A DNA stretch of 64,000 bases from Pseudoalteromonas piscicida (GCF_002208135.1 NZ_CP021647.1:1-64000), one strand, 5' to 3'; shown: positions 34,454 to 44,333, numbered from the stretch's first letter. A program made the numbers and translations. Notes: generated from the sequence alone by a model not told the origin.

Positions 34454-36994
34454 CTAATTGCAGCTTAGCGTCGGTGATGCTTCTGAAGAGATCTGAATCT
34501 CTGACAGCGTTACCTCCAGTATCCCTGCGGTTGAAAGCTCGAAGGGGACGACAGTTTTGGTGAAGTCCATGCCATGGGTTTTAAAGCAATTGAGGTCAAT
34601 GCTTAGTGATTGCCACTTGGCCAACGGCATGGTTTGAAGTTGCTTGGCAATATCCACTTTTGCGGCGCAAGAGCCGTTTGCGTCCGCTTCGCCTTCACAA
34701 CTCATCGCGACCCAAACCGGTTTATCTGGCACGACATCTACTTGTACTTTAAAAGTCAGTGCGCCGCCTGTTGGAATACTTGGGCTTATGTCTTCCCTAA
34801 AGTAGCTTTCACTAGCGAGTCTAAAGCCGCTGCTTCGACTACCATCAAAAAGCAATTGAATGGCGTCTTCTTGTACTTCTCTGTCTGTTGTGCGATAGCT
34901 TATACCGCCAAGCGTATGGGTATTGGCGTTTATCATTTGGTTTTGGGCACTGCTGTACAAGTGGCCTTGCCAAGGTTTATTGATTGATCTTACGAGTAAG
35001 TCTACGCCGCTGGCGAGATTTGCCTGAGTTTGTATTTGCTCTGGTAAATTATCTGCGAGTACATTTTGGTCTGAATAACGCAGGCCAAAACCATAAGGTA
35101 AAAGCGGGTCGTAGTCTTTGTCTTGGTAATTGACGATTTGCGTAGGTGTTTTTGGCCAAGAGTAACTAAGCTTGCCAGTAAAGTCATACTTAGTTTGGCC
35201 ATTTTTGTCGGCGAGTAATACGTCACTGATACCAATTCCTTCAGACCCCGGTAACCATGCCGCCACAAATGCATCTGAGGCGTTGAGTTCAGGGTTTACC
35301 CACATTGGGCGACCACTGATGAACACCGCCACCGTAGGAATTCCGGCCTGTTTAAAGCGCTTGAGTAATGCAAGATCAGATTTATCAGACGGCTTGTATT
35401 CAAGTGTCGCTCTATCACCGTGACCTTCTGCATAGGGATCTTCGCCAAATACCACTATGGCAACGTCAGGCTTATCTTCAAATTCACCGCTAGCACTTAA
35501 TGTGACGGTGCCGCCAGCCGCTTCTGCTTGTTGCTTTATGCCATCATAAATAGAGGTACCGCCTGGGAAGTCGGCATTGGTGTTGTTAGTACCTTGCCAA
35601 GTAATGCTCCAACCGCCCGATTGTTTGCCGATGTTGTCGGCACCATCGCCTGCCAACAAAATATGTTGGTTTGGTTTAAGTGGCAGTAGCTGATCTTTGT
35701 TTTTGAGTAACACCAGTGATTCACGTACGGCTTGGCGAGCAACTGCGCGGTGCGACTCTGCGCCAATGATTTCTGAGTGGCCTGCTAATGGACGGTTTGC
35801 AGGGCTTGGCTTTTCAAAAAGTCCCGCACGGAGTTTAACCCTTAAAATACGACTCACTGCATCATCGATGCGAGACTGTGCAATAGCGCCGCTTTTTGCT
35901 TGTGCTAGGGTATTGTTGTACAAGGCTTTCCAGTCGTTCGGTGCCATGACAATATCAATGCCAGCATTAATGGCCTTTGCGCAGCTGTCGTTCGTACAAC
36001 CTTCTATTTGGCCGTGGCCATTCCAATCGCTCACCACAAAACCATCAAAATTCATTCGCTCTTTTAGCACTTGGGTAAGCAAATAGTGGCTGCCGTGGAC
36101 CTTTTCACCATGCCAACTGTTAAACGATGCCATCACCGATTGTGCTCCGGCCTCAAGCCCGCCTACATAGCCTTGAGCGTGAAGTGCAATTAGTGCTTTT
36201 TCAGAGGCGATGTTGTCGCCTTGGTCGTCACCATCCACTGTGCCACCATCGCCGACAAAATGCTTTACTGTGCTGATCACACGGTTCTTGCCAAGAAAGT
36301 CCGCTTTCGGGTCGCCTTGCAAACCTTTAACAATGGCGCTGGAATACGCTTTAACGATGTCGGGATGTTCCGAGTATCCTTCATAGGTGCGTCCCCAGCG
36401 ATCATCACGTACAACTGCGACTGTAGGGGCAAAGATCCAATCAATCCCTGTGGCTAGTACTTCTTTTGCGGTAATGTGGGCGATTTTCTCTATGAGATCT
36501 GGATTATTTGCCGCGCCAAGGCCAATGTTATGCGGAAATAGCGTAGCGCCAATCACGTTATTGTGGCCATGAACGGCATCCGTTCCCCACATGGTAGGGA
36601 TAGTGCTGCCATCTAGGCTATCGTCAATCGATGCTTGATAAAGTGCTTCGGCAAGTTTAACCCAATCTGCGGGCGTAGCATGCTTGTTGTTGTATGGAAA
36701 TGCGCCGCCGCCATTGAGATATGAGCCGAATCCGTATTCTCGCATCTCTGCGACGGTAATATTACGAATTTCAGGCTGGATCATTTGCGCGATTTTTTGT
36801 TCCAGTGTCATCTTAGCGAGTATCGACTGAACTCTTTCTTCGAGATTGTTATCTGTTTGGATAGCAGGAGTCAGTGCTGGCCAGTTTTCCACTTGGCGAG
36901 CCGCATCAACACTGGCTTTGTTCGGGCTTTCGCTACATCCGGTTAAGGTTGCGATAGCCATTGCAAAACTTAGCATGGTTATTTTCGTTTTCAT
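34454..36994 (-). CDS. GH3 exo-beta-glucosidase/glucanase, ExoP-like lipoprotein
   Basis: An 846-residue GH3 enzyme, close in length and plan to ExoP, the exo-1,3/1,4-beta-glucanase described from Pseudoalteromonas. It has a lipobox (TLTGC, C20), a (beta/alpha)8 domain with the nucleophile D323 in GFVVSDWNGHGQ and substrate-binding KHFVGDGGT, an alpha/beta sandwich domain (KNKDQLLPLKPNQHILLAGD) and a C-terminal ExoP-type beta domain (about 690-846). It releases glucose from beta-glucan oligomers, probably in the periplasm. It starts 3 bp after the MFS permease gene, so both share the operator-controlled promoter at about 38250-38320. A terminator follows. Confidence 0.95.
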   Translation of the reverse strand: MKTKITMLSFAMAIATLTGCSESPNKASVDAARQVENWPALTPAIQTDNNLEERVQSILAKMTLEQKIAQMIQPEIRNITVAEMREYGFGSYLNGGGAFPYNNKHATPADWVKLAEALYQASIDDSLDGSTIPTMWGTDAVHGHNNVIGATLFPHNIGLGAANNPDLIEKIAHITAKEVLATGIDWIFAPTVAVVRDDRWGRTYEGYSEHPDIVKAYSSAIVKGLQGDPKADFLGKNRVISTVKHFVGDGGTVDGDDQGDNIASEKALIALHAQGYVGGLEAGAQSVMASFNSWHGEKVHGSHYLLTQVLKERMNFDGFVVSDWNGHGQIEGCTNDSCAKAINAGIDIVMAPNDWKALYNNTLAQAKSGAIAQSRIDDAVSRILRVKLRAGLFEKPSPANRPLAGHSEIIGAESHRAVARQAVRESLVLLKNKDQLLPLKPNQHILLAGDGADNIGKQSGGWSITWQGTNNTNADFPGGTSIYDGIKQQAEAAGGTVTLSASGEFEDKPDVAIVVFGEDPYAEGHGDRATLEYKPSDKSDLALLKRFKQAGIPTVAVFISGRPMWVNPELNASDAFVAAWLPGSEGIGISDVLLADKNGQTKYDFTGKLSYSWPKTPTQIVNYQDKDYDPLLPYGFGLRYSDQNVLADNLPEQIQTQANLASGVDLLVRSINKPWQGHLYSSAQNQMINANTHTLGGISYRTTDREVQEDAIQLLFDGSRSSGFRLASESYFREDISPSIPTGGALTFKVQVDVVPDKPVWVAMSCEGEADANGSCAAKVDIAKQLQTMPLAKWQSLSIDLNCFKTHGMDFTKTVVPFELSTAGILEVTLSEIQISSEASPTLSCN

Positions 36995-36997
36995 GTC

Positions 36998-38248
36998 TTA
37001 ATTACTCTCGAAACGCTGAGGAGTTGCGCCTTTTAATCCAAAGTAGGCGATGTAGATATAGCATAAAGCAGGCAGTAAAAATGACAGCTGCAGATTAATT
37101 CCGTCTGCTAGCATCCCTTGCAATAGCGGGATAATTGCACCGCCAACAATAGCAAGACAGAGAATGCCAGAGCCTTGCGCCGTTTGTTTTCCAAGCCCAT
37201 TTAACGATAGGCTAAAGATAGTCGGGAACATGACGGAGTTACAAAGCCCGACGGCCAAAATGCTCCAAAGGGCAAGTTGACCGCTGCTTAATACGGCGAT
37301 AAGTACTAATGCGAATGCACAGACAGCATTAAAGGCAAGGACGGTTCGACCCGATATTTTCTGCATTACTAACGCGCCAATAAAGCGTCCGACCATGGCT
37401 CCACCCCAATAATATGCGATGAGCTTGGCGGCTTGGGCTTCAGTCATGTTGCCAATGTCCGGTTGATGTAAGAAGCTAACCAATGTTGAGCCAATCGCCA
37501 CTTCAGCACCAACATAAACGAAAATACCGATTGCACCAAGCACCAAATGTTTATGCTGCCATGCCTTGGTTTCACCAGTGGTGACTTCCTCAGTAGTACT
37601 ACTTAGCTGGGGAAGTTTGATAAAGGCAAAGATCACTGCCAGTGACACGAGCATGGCTGCCAACATCAAGTAAGGTAATTGGGTGGCACTGGCATTGCCA
37701 ACTTCAACCGTGCTTCCCTCACTAAATATGAGCATGGCACCAAAAAATGGGGCGACAGTCGTGCCCAAAGAGTTAAACGCTTGGGTCATAGTGAGTCGTG
37801 CCGGGGCAGTTTCGGGAGAGCCAAGCACGCTAACAAAAGGGTTAGCAGCAACTTGTAGCACAGTGACCCCGGCCGCTAACACAAATAGCGCGAATAAGAA
37901 CACGCCGTAGAGACCACTTTCTGCCGCTGGGTAAAAAAGCACACAGCCGATGCCTGCGGTAAGTAACCCAGTTACAATGCCTTTTTGATAGCCGATTTTT
38001 CCAACTAATTTGCCAGCCGGAACTGAGACAACAAAATAGGCGCTAAAAAAGCAAAATTGGATCAGCATCGCTTGCGTGTAATTAAGCTCAAACGCGCCTT
38101 TGAGATATGGAATTAAAATATCATTCAAACATGTGATAAAACCCCACATAAAAAATAGTGAGGTGAGGGCCCCCAAAGCAAATCGGTACTGACCAGTATG
38201 GTCCGCGGCGACTGCTGTTGAAACCTGTGGTTGAGACGGTACGCTCAC
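36998..38248 (-). CDS. MFS sugar permease (FucP/GluP type)
   Basis: A 416-residue inner-membrane symporter with twelve predicted helices. GFITCLNDILIPYLKGAF, TVLQVAANPFVSVLG and TMTQAFNSLGTTVAPFFGAM are hallmarks of the fucose/glucose-galactose permease family. The start is GTG with AGGAG 6 nt upstream. It is the first gene of an operon with GH3 (3-bp gap) and is divergent from the GH1 gene across two LacI-type operators. It probably imports glucose or a short glucan released by GH3. Confidence 0.92.
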   Translation of the reverse strand: MSVPSQPQVSTAVAADHTGQYRFALGALTSLFFMWGFITCLNDILIPYLKGAFELNYTQAMLIQFCFFSAYFVVSVPAGKLVGKIGYQKGIVTGLLTAGIGCVLFYPAAESGLYGVFLFALFVLAAGVTVLQVAANPFVSVLGSPETAPARLTMTQAFNSLGTTVAPFFGAMLIFSEGSTVEVGNASATQLPYLMLAAMLVSLAVIFAFIKLPQLSSTTEEVTTGETKAWQHKHLVLGAIGIFVYVGAEVAIGSTLVSFLHQPDIGNMTEAQAAKLIAYYWGGAMVGRFIGALVMQKISGRTVLAFNAVCAFALVLIAVLSSGQLALWSILAVGLCNSVMFPTIFSLSLNGLGKQTAQGSGILCLAIVGGAIIPLLQGMLADGINLQLSFLLPALCYIYIAYFGLKGATPQRFESN

Positions 38249-38274
38249 GACAAACTCCTAGTTGATTTTTTTTG

Positions 38275-38312
38275 GTAAAGCGCTTACATTTATAAAAATG
38301 AAAGCGCTTACA
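38275..38312. promoter_or_regulatory. Paired LacI-type operators in the divergent MFS/GH1 promoter
   Basis: GTAAAGCGCTTACA (38275-38288) and TGAAAGCGCTTACA (38299-38312) lie 24 bp apart, in the 185-bp region between divergent starts. They share the core AAGCGCTTACA with the GH16 operators. One bound repressor pair could silence both directions. Confidence 0.88.
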
Positions 38313-38433
38313 TTTTTAATGATGATTGCAGAAAGCGAACACGAATTCAAATAAAAAATGTTTTTGCCTTGCACTGTGACTAACACAACACGCTCGTACC
38401 TTGGCGTAAACACATAACTTGGAACGATTAACC

Positions 38434-39777
38434 ATGAATAAAATTATCCTGCCAACACACTCGGCCATGTTGAAGGCAGACTATATTTTCGGCGTTGCGA
38501 CTTCGTCATTTCAAATCGAAGGTGAGAGGCGCGGGCGTTGTGAGTCAATTTGGGATAGGTTTTGTGAACACGATGGTGCGATAAAGGATAAAAGTAACGG
38601 TGATATCGCCTGTGAGCATATATCTAGGTGGCAGCAAGATGTTGAACTGATAAGCAGTTTAGGGGTTGATGCTTATCGCCTTTCTATTTCTTGGCCAAGA
38701 GTAATGAATGATGATGGTACGGTTAACGATGCTGGACTTTTCTTTTACCAACAATTGGTCGATGCGTTGGTTGCTAAAGGCTTAAAAGTGTTTGTCACAC
38801 TCTATCACTGGGACTTGCCGCAAGCGCTAGAGGATAAGGGCGGATGGCTAAGTCGAGAAACGGCTCTGGAGTTTGCGAAGTATACCGAGGTGGTGTGTAA
38901 AGCGCTTGGCGATAAAGTGTATGCCTACACCACGCTAAATGAACCATTTTGTAGTGCACATTTAGGGTATGAATTAGGTATTCATGCACCAGGTTTGCGC
39001 TCCCAAGCGGCGGGACGGCAAGCAGCCCATCATTTACTGTTAGCACACGGTTTGGCAATGTCTGTGCTAAGAACTCATTGTCCAAATAGTCTTCATGGAA
39101 TTGTGTTAAATTTTGCCAATGCAGATCCTGTCTCTACAGCGCCTTGTGATGTGGAAGCGGCAAAAATCGCGGACGAGTACTGCAATCATTGGTATATCAA
39201 ACCTATTCTTGAAGGGCAGTACCCAGATTTACTTGCTCAGCTCCCCAAGGACGTAAAGCCAGATATTCTAGCCGGAGATTTAGAGATTATTGCTGCTCCT
39301 ATTGATTATCTTGGCGTGAACTATTACACCCGAAATATTTATCAATCTGATGGTAATGGATGGTATGAACAAGTTGAGCCTAGTGTCGACACGCTCACTA
39401 CAATGGGCTGGGAAGTCGTGCCAGACTCATTTTGTGCATTGCTTCGGGAGTTACATGCTGAGTACCAGTTGCCACCACTCTATATCACAGAAAACGGTGC
39501 AGCCTTTGACGACGAAATGGAAAATGGCGAAGTATTAGACTTGCAAAGGCTGGCTTACTTCCAAACTCATCTGCTCGCGGTGAATCAAGCAATGGAGCTG
39601 GGCGTTGATATTCGCGGCTACTTTGCATGGAGCTTAATGGATAATTTTGAATGGGCAGAGGGGTATACGCAACGCTTTGGCATTGTACACGTTGATTATC
39701 ATACTCAGCAACGAACCTTAAAGGCGAGTGCAAAAGCCTATCAAACGATGCTGCTTGAGCGTAAATCAAGTGTCTAA
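38434..39777 (+). CDS. GH1 beta-glucosidase
   Basis: A 447-residue GH1 enzyme with no signal peptide, so cytosolic. The acid/base (TLNEPF, E170) and nucleophile (YITENGAA, E353) are both present. The N-terminal FGVATSSFQIEGE and the C-terminal GYFAWSLMDNFEWAEGYTQR signature confirm the family. The ATG at 38434 has GGAAC 9 nt upstream; an in-frame TTG five codons earlier is less likely. It is first in a rightward transcript with LacI and sugar-porter genes. It should hydrolyse imported cellobiose- or laminaribiose-type disaccharides to glucose. Confidence 0.95.
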   Translation: MNKIILPTHSAMLKADYIFGVATSSFQIEGERRGRCESIWDRFCEHDGAIKDKSNGDIACEHISRWQQDVELISSLGVDAYRLSISWPRVMNDDGTVNDAGLFFYQQLVDALVAKGLKVFVTLYHWDLPQALEDKGGWLSRETALEFAKYTEVVCKALGDKVYAYTTLNEPFCSAHLGYELGIHAPGLRSQAAGRQAAHHLLLAHGLAMSVLRTHCPNSLHGIVLNFANADPVSTAPCDVEAAKIADEYCNHWYIKPILEGQYPDLLAQLPKDVKPDILAGDLEIIAAPIDYLGVNYYTRNIYQSDGNGWYEQVEPSVDTLTTMGWEVVPDSFCALLRELHAEYQLPPLYITENGAAFDDEMENGEVLDLQRLAYFQTHLLAVNQAMELGVDIRGYFAWSLMDNFEWAEGYTQRFGIVHVDYHTQQRTLKASAKAYQTMLLERKSSV

Positions 39778-39846
39778 AACTATGCGCATTTTGAGCCAAA
39801 ATTGGTATAGTGCGCAGATACAACTGATGGAATAAAAGTAATAGGT

Positions 39847-40854
39847 ATGGCAACGATTTACGAAGTCTCTAAAGCTGCAGGCGTATCATTAGCCACGGTG
39901 TCACGGGTGATGAATGGCAATGCAAAGGTGAGTGACAAAACCAAAGAGAAGGTGCTCGCGGCAATGTCAGAGTTAGGATATAAACCTAACGCCATCGCGC
40001 AATCTTTGGCTTCTAACCGCAGTAACAGTGTGGGGCTTATGGTATCTGAGCTACACGGTTCTTTCTTCGGTGACATGATGAGCACCATCGAGAGTACGCT
40101 GAGAACGGCGGGTAAACATGCCATTATTGCTGCGGGCCACAGTGATGAAGAAAAAGAGCAACAAGCCATCGAATTTTTATTGGATAGGCGCTGCGATGCT
40201 TTAATTGTTCACGCGGAAGCAGTCAGTGATGAATATCTCATTGAGCTTGCGGGACGAGATGTAGAACTGGTGCTAGTGAACCGCCACATTCCAGAGTTGG
40301 CGGAGCGCTGCTTTTATACTGACAACGAACTGGGTGGATATTTAGCGACTGAGGCGCTATTGCAGCGCGGACACAGAGATATCGCGTATATCAGTGGACC
40401 GTTATTTAAGCTTGATGCCAAAGCGCGTTTGGCTGGTCATCAAAAAGCCTTAGCTGAATACAATGTGTCATTTGATCCTAAGCTCTCATTTGAAGGCGGT
40501 TATCATGAAACCGATGGCATCGCGGGATTTAATCATTTAATGCAAACAGGGCTGCGCTTTAGTGCCTTGGTTTGCGCAAACGATGAGATGGCATCAGGTG
40601 CGATGACTGCGGCCAGAGAAGCTGGACTCGATGTCCCATCAGCGCTTTCCGTTGTAGGCTTTGACGATGTGTTATTTACCAAGTATCTTTATCCAAAACT
40701 CACCACCATAGATAACCCTATTCGTAAAATGGGCAATGCGGCCGCGCGTTGGGTACTTAAGCATGTGTATAAAGAGAAGCACCAACCCGATGTGGAAAAT
40801 CTCTACCCACCAACCTTAATCTTGCGCGATTCTATCGCCGTAAAAGCAGAGTAA
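39847..40854 (+). CDS. LacI-family regulator of the beta-glucan locus
   Basis: A 335-residue repressor. The DNA-binding helix-turn-helix (VSKAAGVSLATVSRVMN, residues 6-22) and hinge helix (NAIAQSLASNRS) are typical. The periplasmic-binding-type effector domain follows (SVGLMVSELHGSFFGDMMS, VVGFDDVLFTKYLYPKLTTI). It lies 69 bp after GH1 and 6 bp before the sugar porter. The four AAGCGCTTACA operators in this locus are the obvious targets. The inducer is probably glucose, laminaribiose or a related breakdown product; this is inferred from neighbours. Confidence 0.93.
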   Translation: MATIYEVSKAAGVSLATVSRVMNGNAKVSDKTKEKVLAAMSELGYKPNAIAQSLASNRSNSVGLMVSELHGSFFGDMMSTIESTLRTAGKHAIIAAGHSDEEKEQQAIEFLLDRRCDALIVHAEAVSDEYLIELAGRDVELVLVNRHIPELAERCFYTDNELGGYLATEALLQRGHRDIAYISGPLFKLDAKARLAGHQKALAEYNVSFDPKLSFEGGYHETDGIAGFNHLMQTGLRFSALVCANDEMASGAMTAAREAGLDVPSALSVVGFDDVLFTKYLYPKLTTIDNPIRKMGNAAARWVLKHVYKEKHQPDVENLYPPTLILRDSIAVKAE

Positions 40855-40860
40855 TAAGCG

Positions 40861-42447
40861 ATGACCAGCCTGTCGATATCCAATGCATTAAAGTACACCT
40901 TAATTGTATCGTTAGGCGGGTTTATTTTTGGCTTTGATGCGTCGGTGATTTCGGGCGCAATTGGGTTTATTAGCGAGGCCTTTAAGCTCACCCCATGGCA
41001 GCAAGGGACAGTTGTGAGTGCGCCTACCTTAGGAGGGTTGGTCGCAACACTTATAGCCGGGCCGGTGGCTGATGCCATTGGCCGTAAGCAAACATTGCTG
41101 ATGACCGCGTGTTTGTATTTTGTCTCCGCGATTGGCTCGGCTTTCGCAACTTCGTTTGAAGCATTGGTGATTGCGCGCTTTATTGGCGGGATGGCATTTT
41201 GTTCCTTGATGGTGGCGCCCATGTATATTGCTGAGATCAGCTTAGCCCATCAGCGCGGGCGTTTGGTATCGGTTAATCAGCTCAATATCGTCGTTGGCCT
41301 ATTTATCTCCTATTTCACTAATTATTTCTTACTTCAGCTCAGCCATAGCGATGCAATGTGGGTGTCTGGTTGGCAAATAGATAGTCAAACATGGCGTTGG
41401 ATGCTTGGTGTTGAAGCTCTGCCAGCACTGGCTTGGGTTTTGTTGTTACTGTTATTGCCGCGAAGCCCTCGGTGGTTATTGATGAAGGATCAGCAGCTAG
41501 AGGCTAAACGTACATTGACGCGATTATTTGGTAGCAACAATGCACAACAGCAACTTGATGCTATTCAAGCCGCTTTACCTAAACTGCAACTGAGTAGCTT
41601 GTCTCTTGCGCGCAAAATGGGCAGTTTGTTTAGTAAGCGACTTCGTGTCCCTTTGATGGTAGGCGTTGTGCTTGCTGTTGCGCAGCAAGTTACTGGGATC
41701 AATGTGGTGTTTTTTTATGCCCCTACTATTTTTGAGCAAAGCGGTATTGGTACTGATGCTGCATTTATGCAAGCGATTTGGATTGGCCTTATCAATGTGG
41801 CTTTTACCATTATAGCGCTATTGACCATAGATAAATTCGGACGGCGGCCATTGTTGCTTATTGGATTAACAGGCATCTGCTTTAGTATGGCGCTGTGTAG
41901 CTGGGGCTTTAAACAAGCAACCTATCAGTTAAATACAGTGCATATAGCTGAAATTAATAATGAAGTAGCCGATTTTCCCGCGCATGCTTTAGCGCCAATA
42001 TTAGGCCAGACTTTCACCTCCGACGTTGCATTTAATGACGCGATAAAGCAGCGTTTAACTGCAGACGAGTACCGGCAATACAAGTCAGTAATTTTCGCGC
42101 ACAGCATTAATATGCCAGCAAAACTGGTTCTGCTTGGGATTTCCCTTTTTGTTGCGTCGTTCGCGATGTCGCTGGGGCCAGTCATGTGGGTAATGTTTTC
42201 GGAGATATTTCCAAATGCAATTCGAGCCGTTGCGATTTCTGTTGTCGGTGTGATTAATAATGCCGCCAGTTTTACTGTACAACTAGTGTTTCCGTGGGAA
42301 CTTGAATATTTAGGTGCAAGCACCACCTTTCTATTGTACAGCCTGTTTTCATTGCTTTCGTTTGCGCTGATATTCTTGTTTGTGGAAGAAACCAAAGGAA
42401 AGAGCTTGGAGCAGCTAAGCGAGGGTTTGGAAACGAGAGCAGGTTAG
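40861..42447 (+). CDS. MFS sugar porter
   Basis: A 528-residue inner-membrane transporter of the sugar-porter family: GGFIFGFDASVISGAIGFI, ADAIGRKQTLL, PRSPRWLLMK, QQVTGINVVFFYAPTIFE and EETKGKSLEQL. About 90 extra residues lie between helices 9 and 10 (around 350-420), which is longer than XylE-type porters and probably forms a periplasmic loop. It begins 6 bp after the LacI gene and is in the GH1-LacI transcript. It likely imports a mono- or disaccharide for GH1. Confidence 0.93.
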   Translation: MTSLSISNALKYTLIVSLGGFIFGFDASVISGAIGFISEAFKLTPWQQGTVVSAPTLGGLVATLIAGPVADAIGRKQTLLMTACLYFVSAIGSAFATSFEALVIARFIGGMAFCSLMVAPMYIAEISLAHQRGRLVSVNQLNIVVGLFISYFTNYFLLQLSHSDAMWVSGWQIDSQTWRWMLGVEALPALAWVLLLLLLPRSPRWLLMKDQQLEAKRTLTRLFGSNNAQQQLDAIQAALPKLQLSSLSLARKMGSLFSKRLRVPLMVGVVLAVAQQVTGINVVFFYAPTIFEQSGIGTDAAFMQAIWIGLINVAFTIIALLTIDKFGRRPLLLIGLTGICFSMALCSWGFKQATYQLNTVHIAEINNEVADFPAHALAPILGQTFTSDVAFNDAIKQRLTADEYRQYKSVIFAHSINMPAKLVLLGISLFVASFAMSLGPVMWVMFSEIFPNAIRAVAISVVGVINNAASFTVQLVFPWELEYLGASTTFLLYSLFSLLSFALIFLFVEETKGKSLEQLSEGLETRAG

Positions 42448-42560
42448 TAAACCCGCGATAAAATATTTCTCTATGTAATTTTTTTGTAAACGGATTTTCA
42501 TGTTTGGGATTTATTATCTTCCTTGGACTAGTCCAGAAAATCACATTTAAAGGAAAGATA

Positions 42561-44309
42561 ATGAAATTACCCGTGCTTAGCAGTGCATTACTTGCACTTT
42601 CATTTACCGCAAGTGTAGATGCACTTGAAAACAAAGTATTGCTCATTGGTATCGATGGCCTGCAATACGAAAAAATTGCTGCCAATAATACGCCGAACTT
42701 TGATCGCCTATATCTAACTCAAGCTTACACTGGCGGGATCGCAAAAACACAAACACAGCAAAAAACCAAAAGTGGCCCAGGTTGGGCGACAATTTTAACT
42801 GGGATTTGGGTGAATAAGCATCAAGTGCCGAGCAACGACTCAGGTCTAGCAAACAAAGCCTATCCCAGCCTTTATCGTTACATCGCAGAACATGATGCTA
42901 ACGCCGATATCTCAAGTTTTAGTACTTGGGGACCCATTCATACGCAATTCTTCAGTGACGATGTTGCCTTGATGGACAGAAGATCGGAGGGAGGTAGCGA
43001 CGACGATAATTTAAATAAAGCGCTGGCTACATTAAATAACGGCTCACCTGATTTTGTCTTTTTACATTTAGATGAGCCGGACGCCGTGGGCCACAGCTTA
43101 TGCTTTGGTTCTGCCTACAATAAATCGGTAGAAGATGCGGACAAGCGACTGGGTAAACTGCTCGACGCGGTTGAAGCAAGAGAGCAAAACGGTGAGAACT
43201 GGTTGGTGATGGTCACCACCGATCATGGCCGTACACCGGTTGTTGGCTGTCATCACGGTGAGCAAACCGAGCCTGAGAAAACCATTTTTATCGCCACCAA
43301 CAAAGTGCTGAATAAAGAATTTAGCTCAAAAGACGTTAATCCTGCTAATACTGATTTCTCTGGTTTATATGGCTATCCAGCACAAACAGCGATTGTACCG
43401 ACGATTTTATCTTACATGGGCATTGAAACAAATGTGCAAGCGGGTTTTGAAAGCACGCCGATGTACGGTGACTTAGGAGTTCGTAAACTCAATTATGCCA
43501 ATAAACTATTTACGTGGCTAAATGGTGAGAATGCGCAAACGCGTGTTTATCGAAATAATCAATTTGTTGAAACATTGCCTGCTGGTGTTGCACAGTGGCA
43601 AGATCCGCAGCCCGTATCTGGCATCAATAACTATAGCTTTGAGCAACAGGGTGTGTATGTTGGCTATCGAGTTACCGAGCTGAAACTCAGTGCGGCGCAT
43701 CAGTGGCACAATACTAAGAGCTACTTTTTCTCTGAAGACGCGCGCTACTGGCGTTACGATACGATGTTAGATAAAACGGATGATGGTTATCCGGTACCGG
43801 TGAGCAATGGCAATTGGCCGGGACTTGGCGATTATGCAGAACAAATTAGTGCGAGTTTTTATAAAGACAGTGGTACGGTGTACTATTTCCTCTCGGATGG
43901 TCAATACCTAAGCTTTGACGTACAGAGTGATAAGGTACGAGCAGGTTACCCTAAAGCAATTGATAACAATACTTGGCCGGGACTTGCTGCCTACGCAAAT
44001 AAAATAACAGCAACTCTTCGTTGGACGTCCGATAAGGTGTATTTCTTCCTAAGTGACGGTCAATACTTACGCTATGACTTGGGAGATGACCGAGTGGATG
44101 GTGGGTATCCCAAGGCTATCAACGATAATACTTGGCCGGGACTTGGTGCCTACGCGACAAAGATAAGTGCAGCATTAAAGTGGAACGACACGCGTGCTTA
44201 TTTCTTCTTAGCTGACGGTCGCTATCTAAGATATAGCATTACTTTTGACAAAGTGGATGCGGGTTATCCTAAAGCCATTGATAACGGTACTTGGCCCGGG
44301 TTGCAGTAA
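42561..44309 (+). CDS. Secreted alkaline-phosphatase-superfamily phosphodiesterase with hemopexin-type propeller
   Basis: A 582-residue precursor with signal peptide MKLPVLSSALLALSFTASVD. The N-terminal domain belongs to the type I phosphodiesterase/alkaline phosphatase superfamily: D32 in LLIGIDGL, the nucleophile region KSGPGWATILTG (S71 to T80), LDEPDAVGH (D171, H178), TTDHG (D221, H222) and CHHGEQT. From about residue 380 it ends in four repeats of about 50 residues with Y-F-F, G-Q-Y-L-R-Y and GYPKAI-WPGL elements, the pattern of a four-bladed hemopexin propeller. The ATG has AAGGA 7 nt upstream; a TTG 19 codons earlier is rejected. It has its own terminator. The propeller may bind a polymer or metal; the substrate is unknown. 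Confidence 0.85.
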   Translation: MKLPVLSSALLALSFTASVDALENKVLLIGIDGLQYEKIAANNTPNFDRLYLTQAYTGGIAKTQTQQKTKSGPGWATILTGIWVNKHQVPSNDSGLANKAYPSLYRYIAEHDANADISSFSTWGPIHTQFFSDDVALMDRRSEGGSDDDNLNKALATLNNGSPDFVFLHLDEPDAVGHSLCFGSAYNKSVEDADKRLGKLLDAVEAREQNGENWLVMVTTDHGRTPVVGCHHGEQTEPEKTIFIATNKVLNKEFSSKDVNPANTDFSGLYGYPAQTAIVPTILSYMGIETNVQAGFESTPMYGDLGVRKLNYANKLFTWLNGENAQTRVYRNNQFVETLPAGVAQWQDPQPVSGINNYSFEQQGVYVGYRVTELKLSAAHQWHNTKSYFFSEDARYWRYDTMLDKTDDGYPVPVSNGNWPGLGDYAEQISASFYKDSGTVYYFLSDGQYLSFDVQSDKVRAGYPKAIDNNTWPGLAAYANKITATLRWTSDKVYFFLSDGQYLRYDLGDDRVDGGYPKAINDNTWPGLGAYATKISAALKWNDTRAYFFLADGRYLRYSITFDKVDAGYPKAIDNGTWPGLQ

Positions 44310-44333
44310 CCCTTGCAAAAGTAACGGCTCGTG

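Noticed and set aside
42523..42532. Palindrome GGACTAGTCC before the phosphodiesterase gene
   Set aside because: It is only 10 bp with no spacing or partner site; a chance palindrome cannot be excluded.
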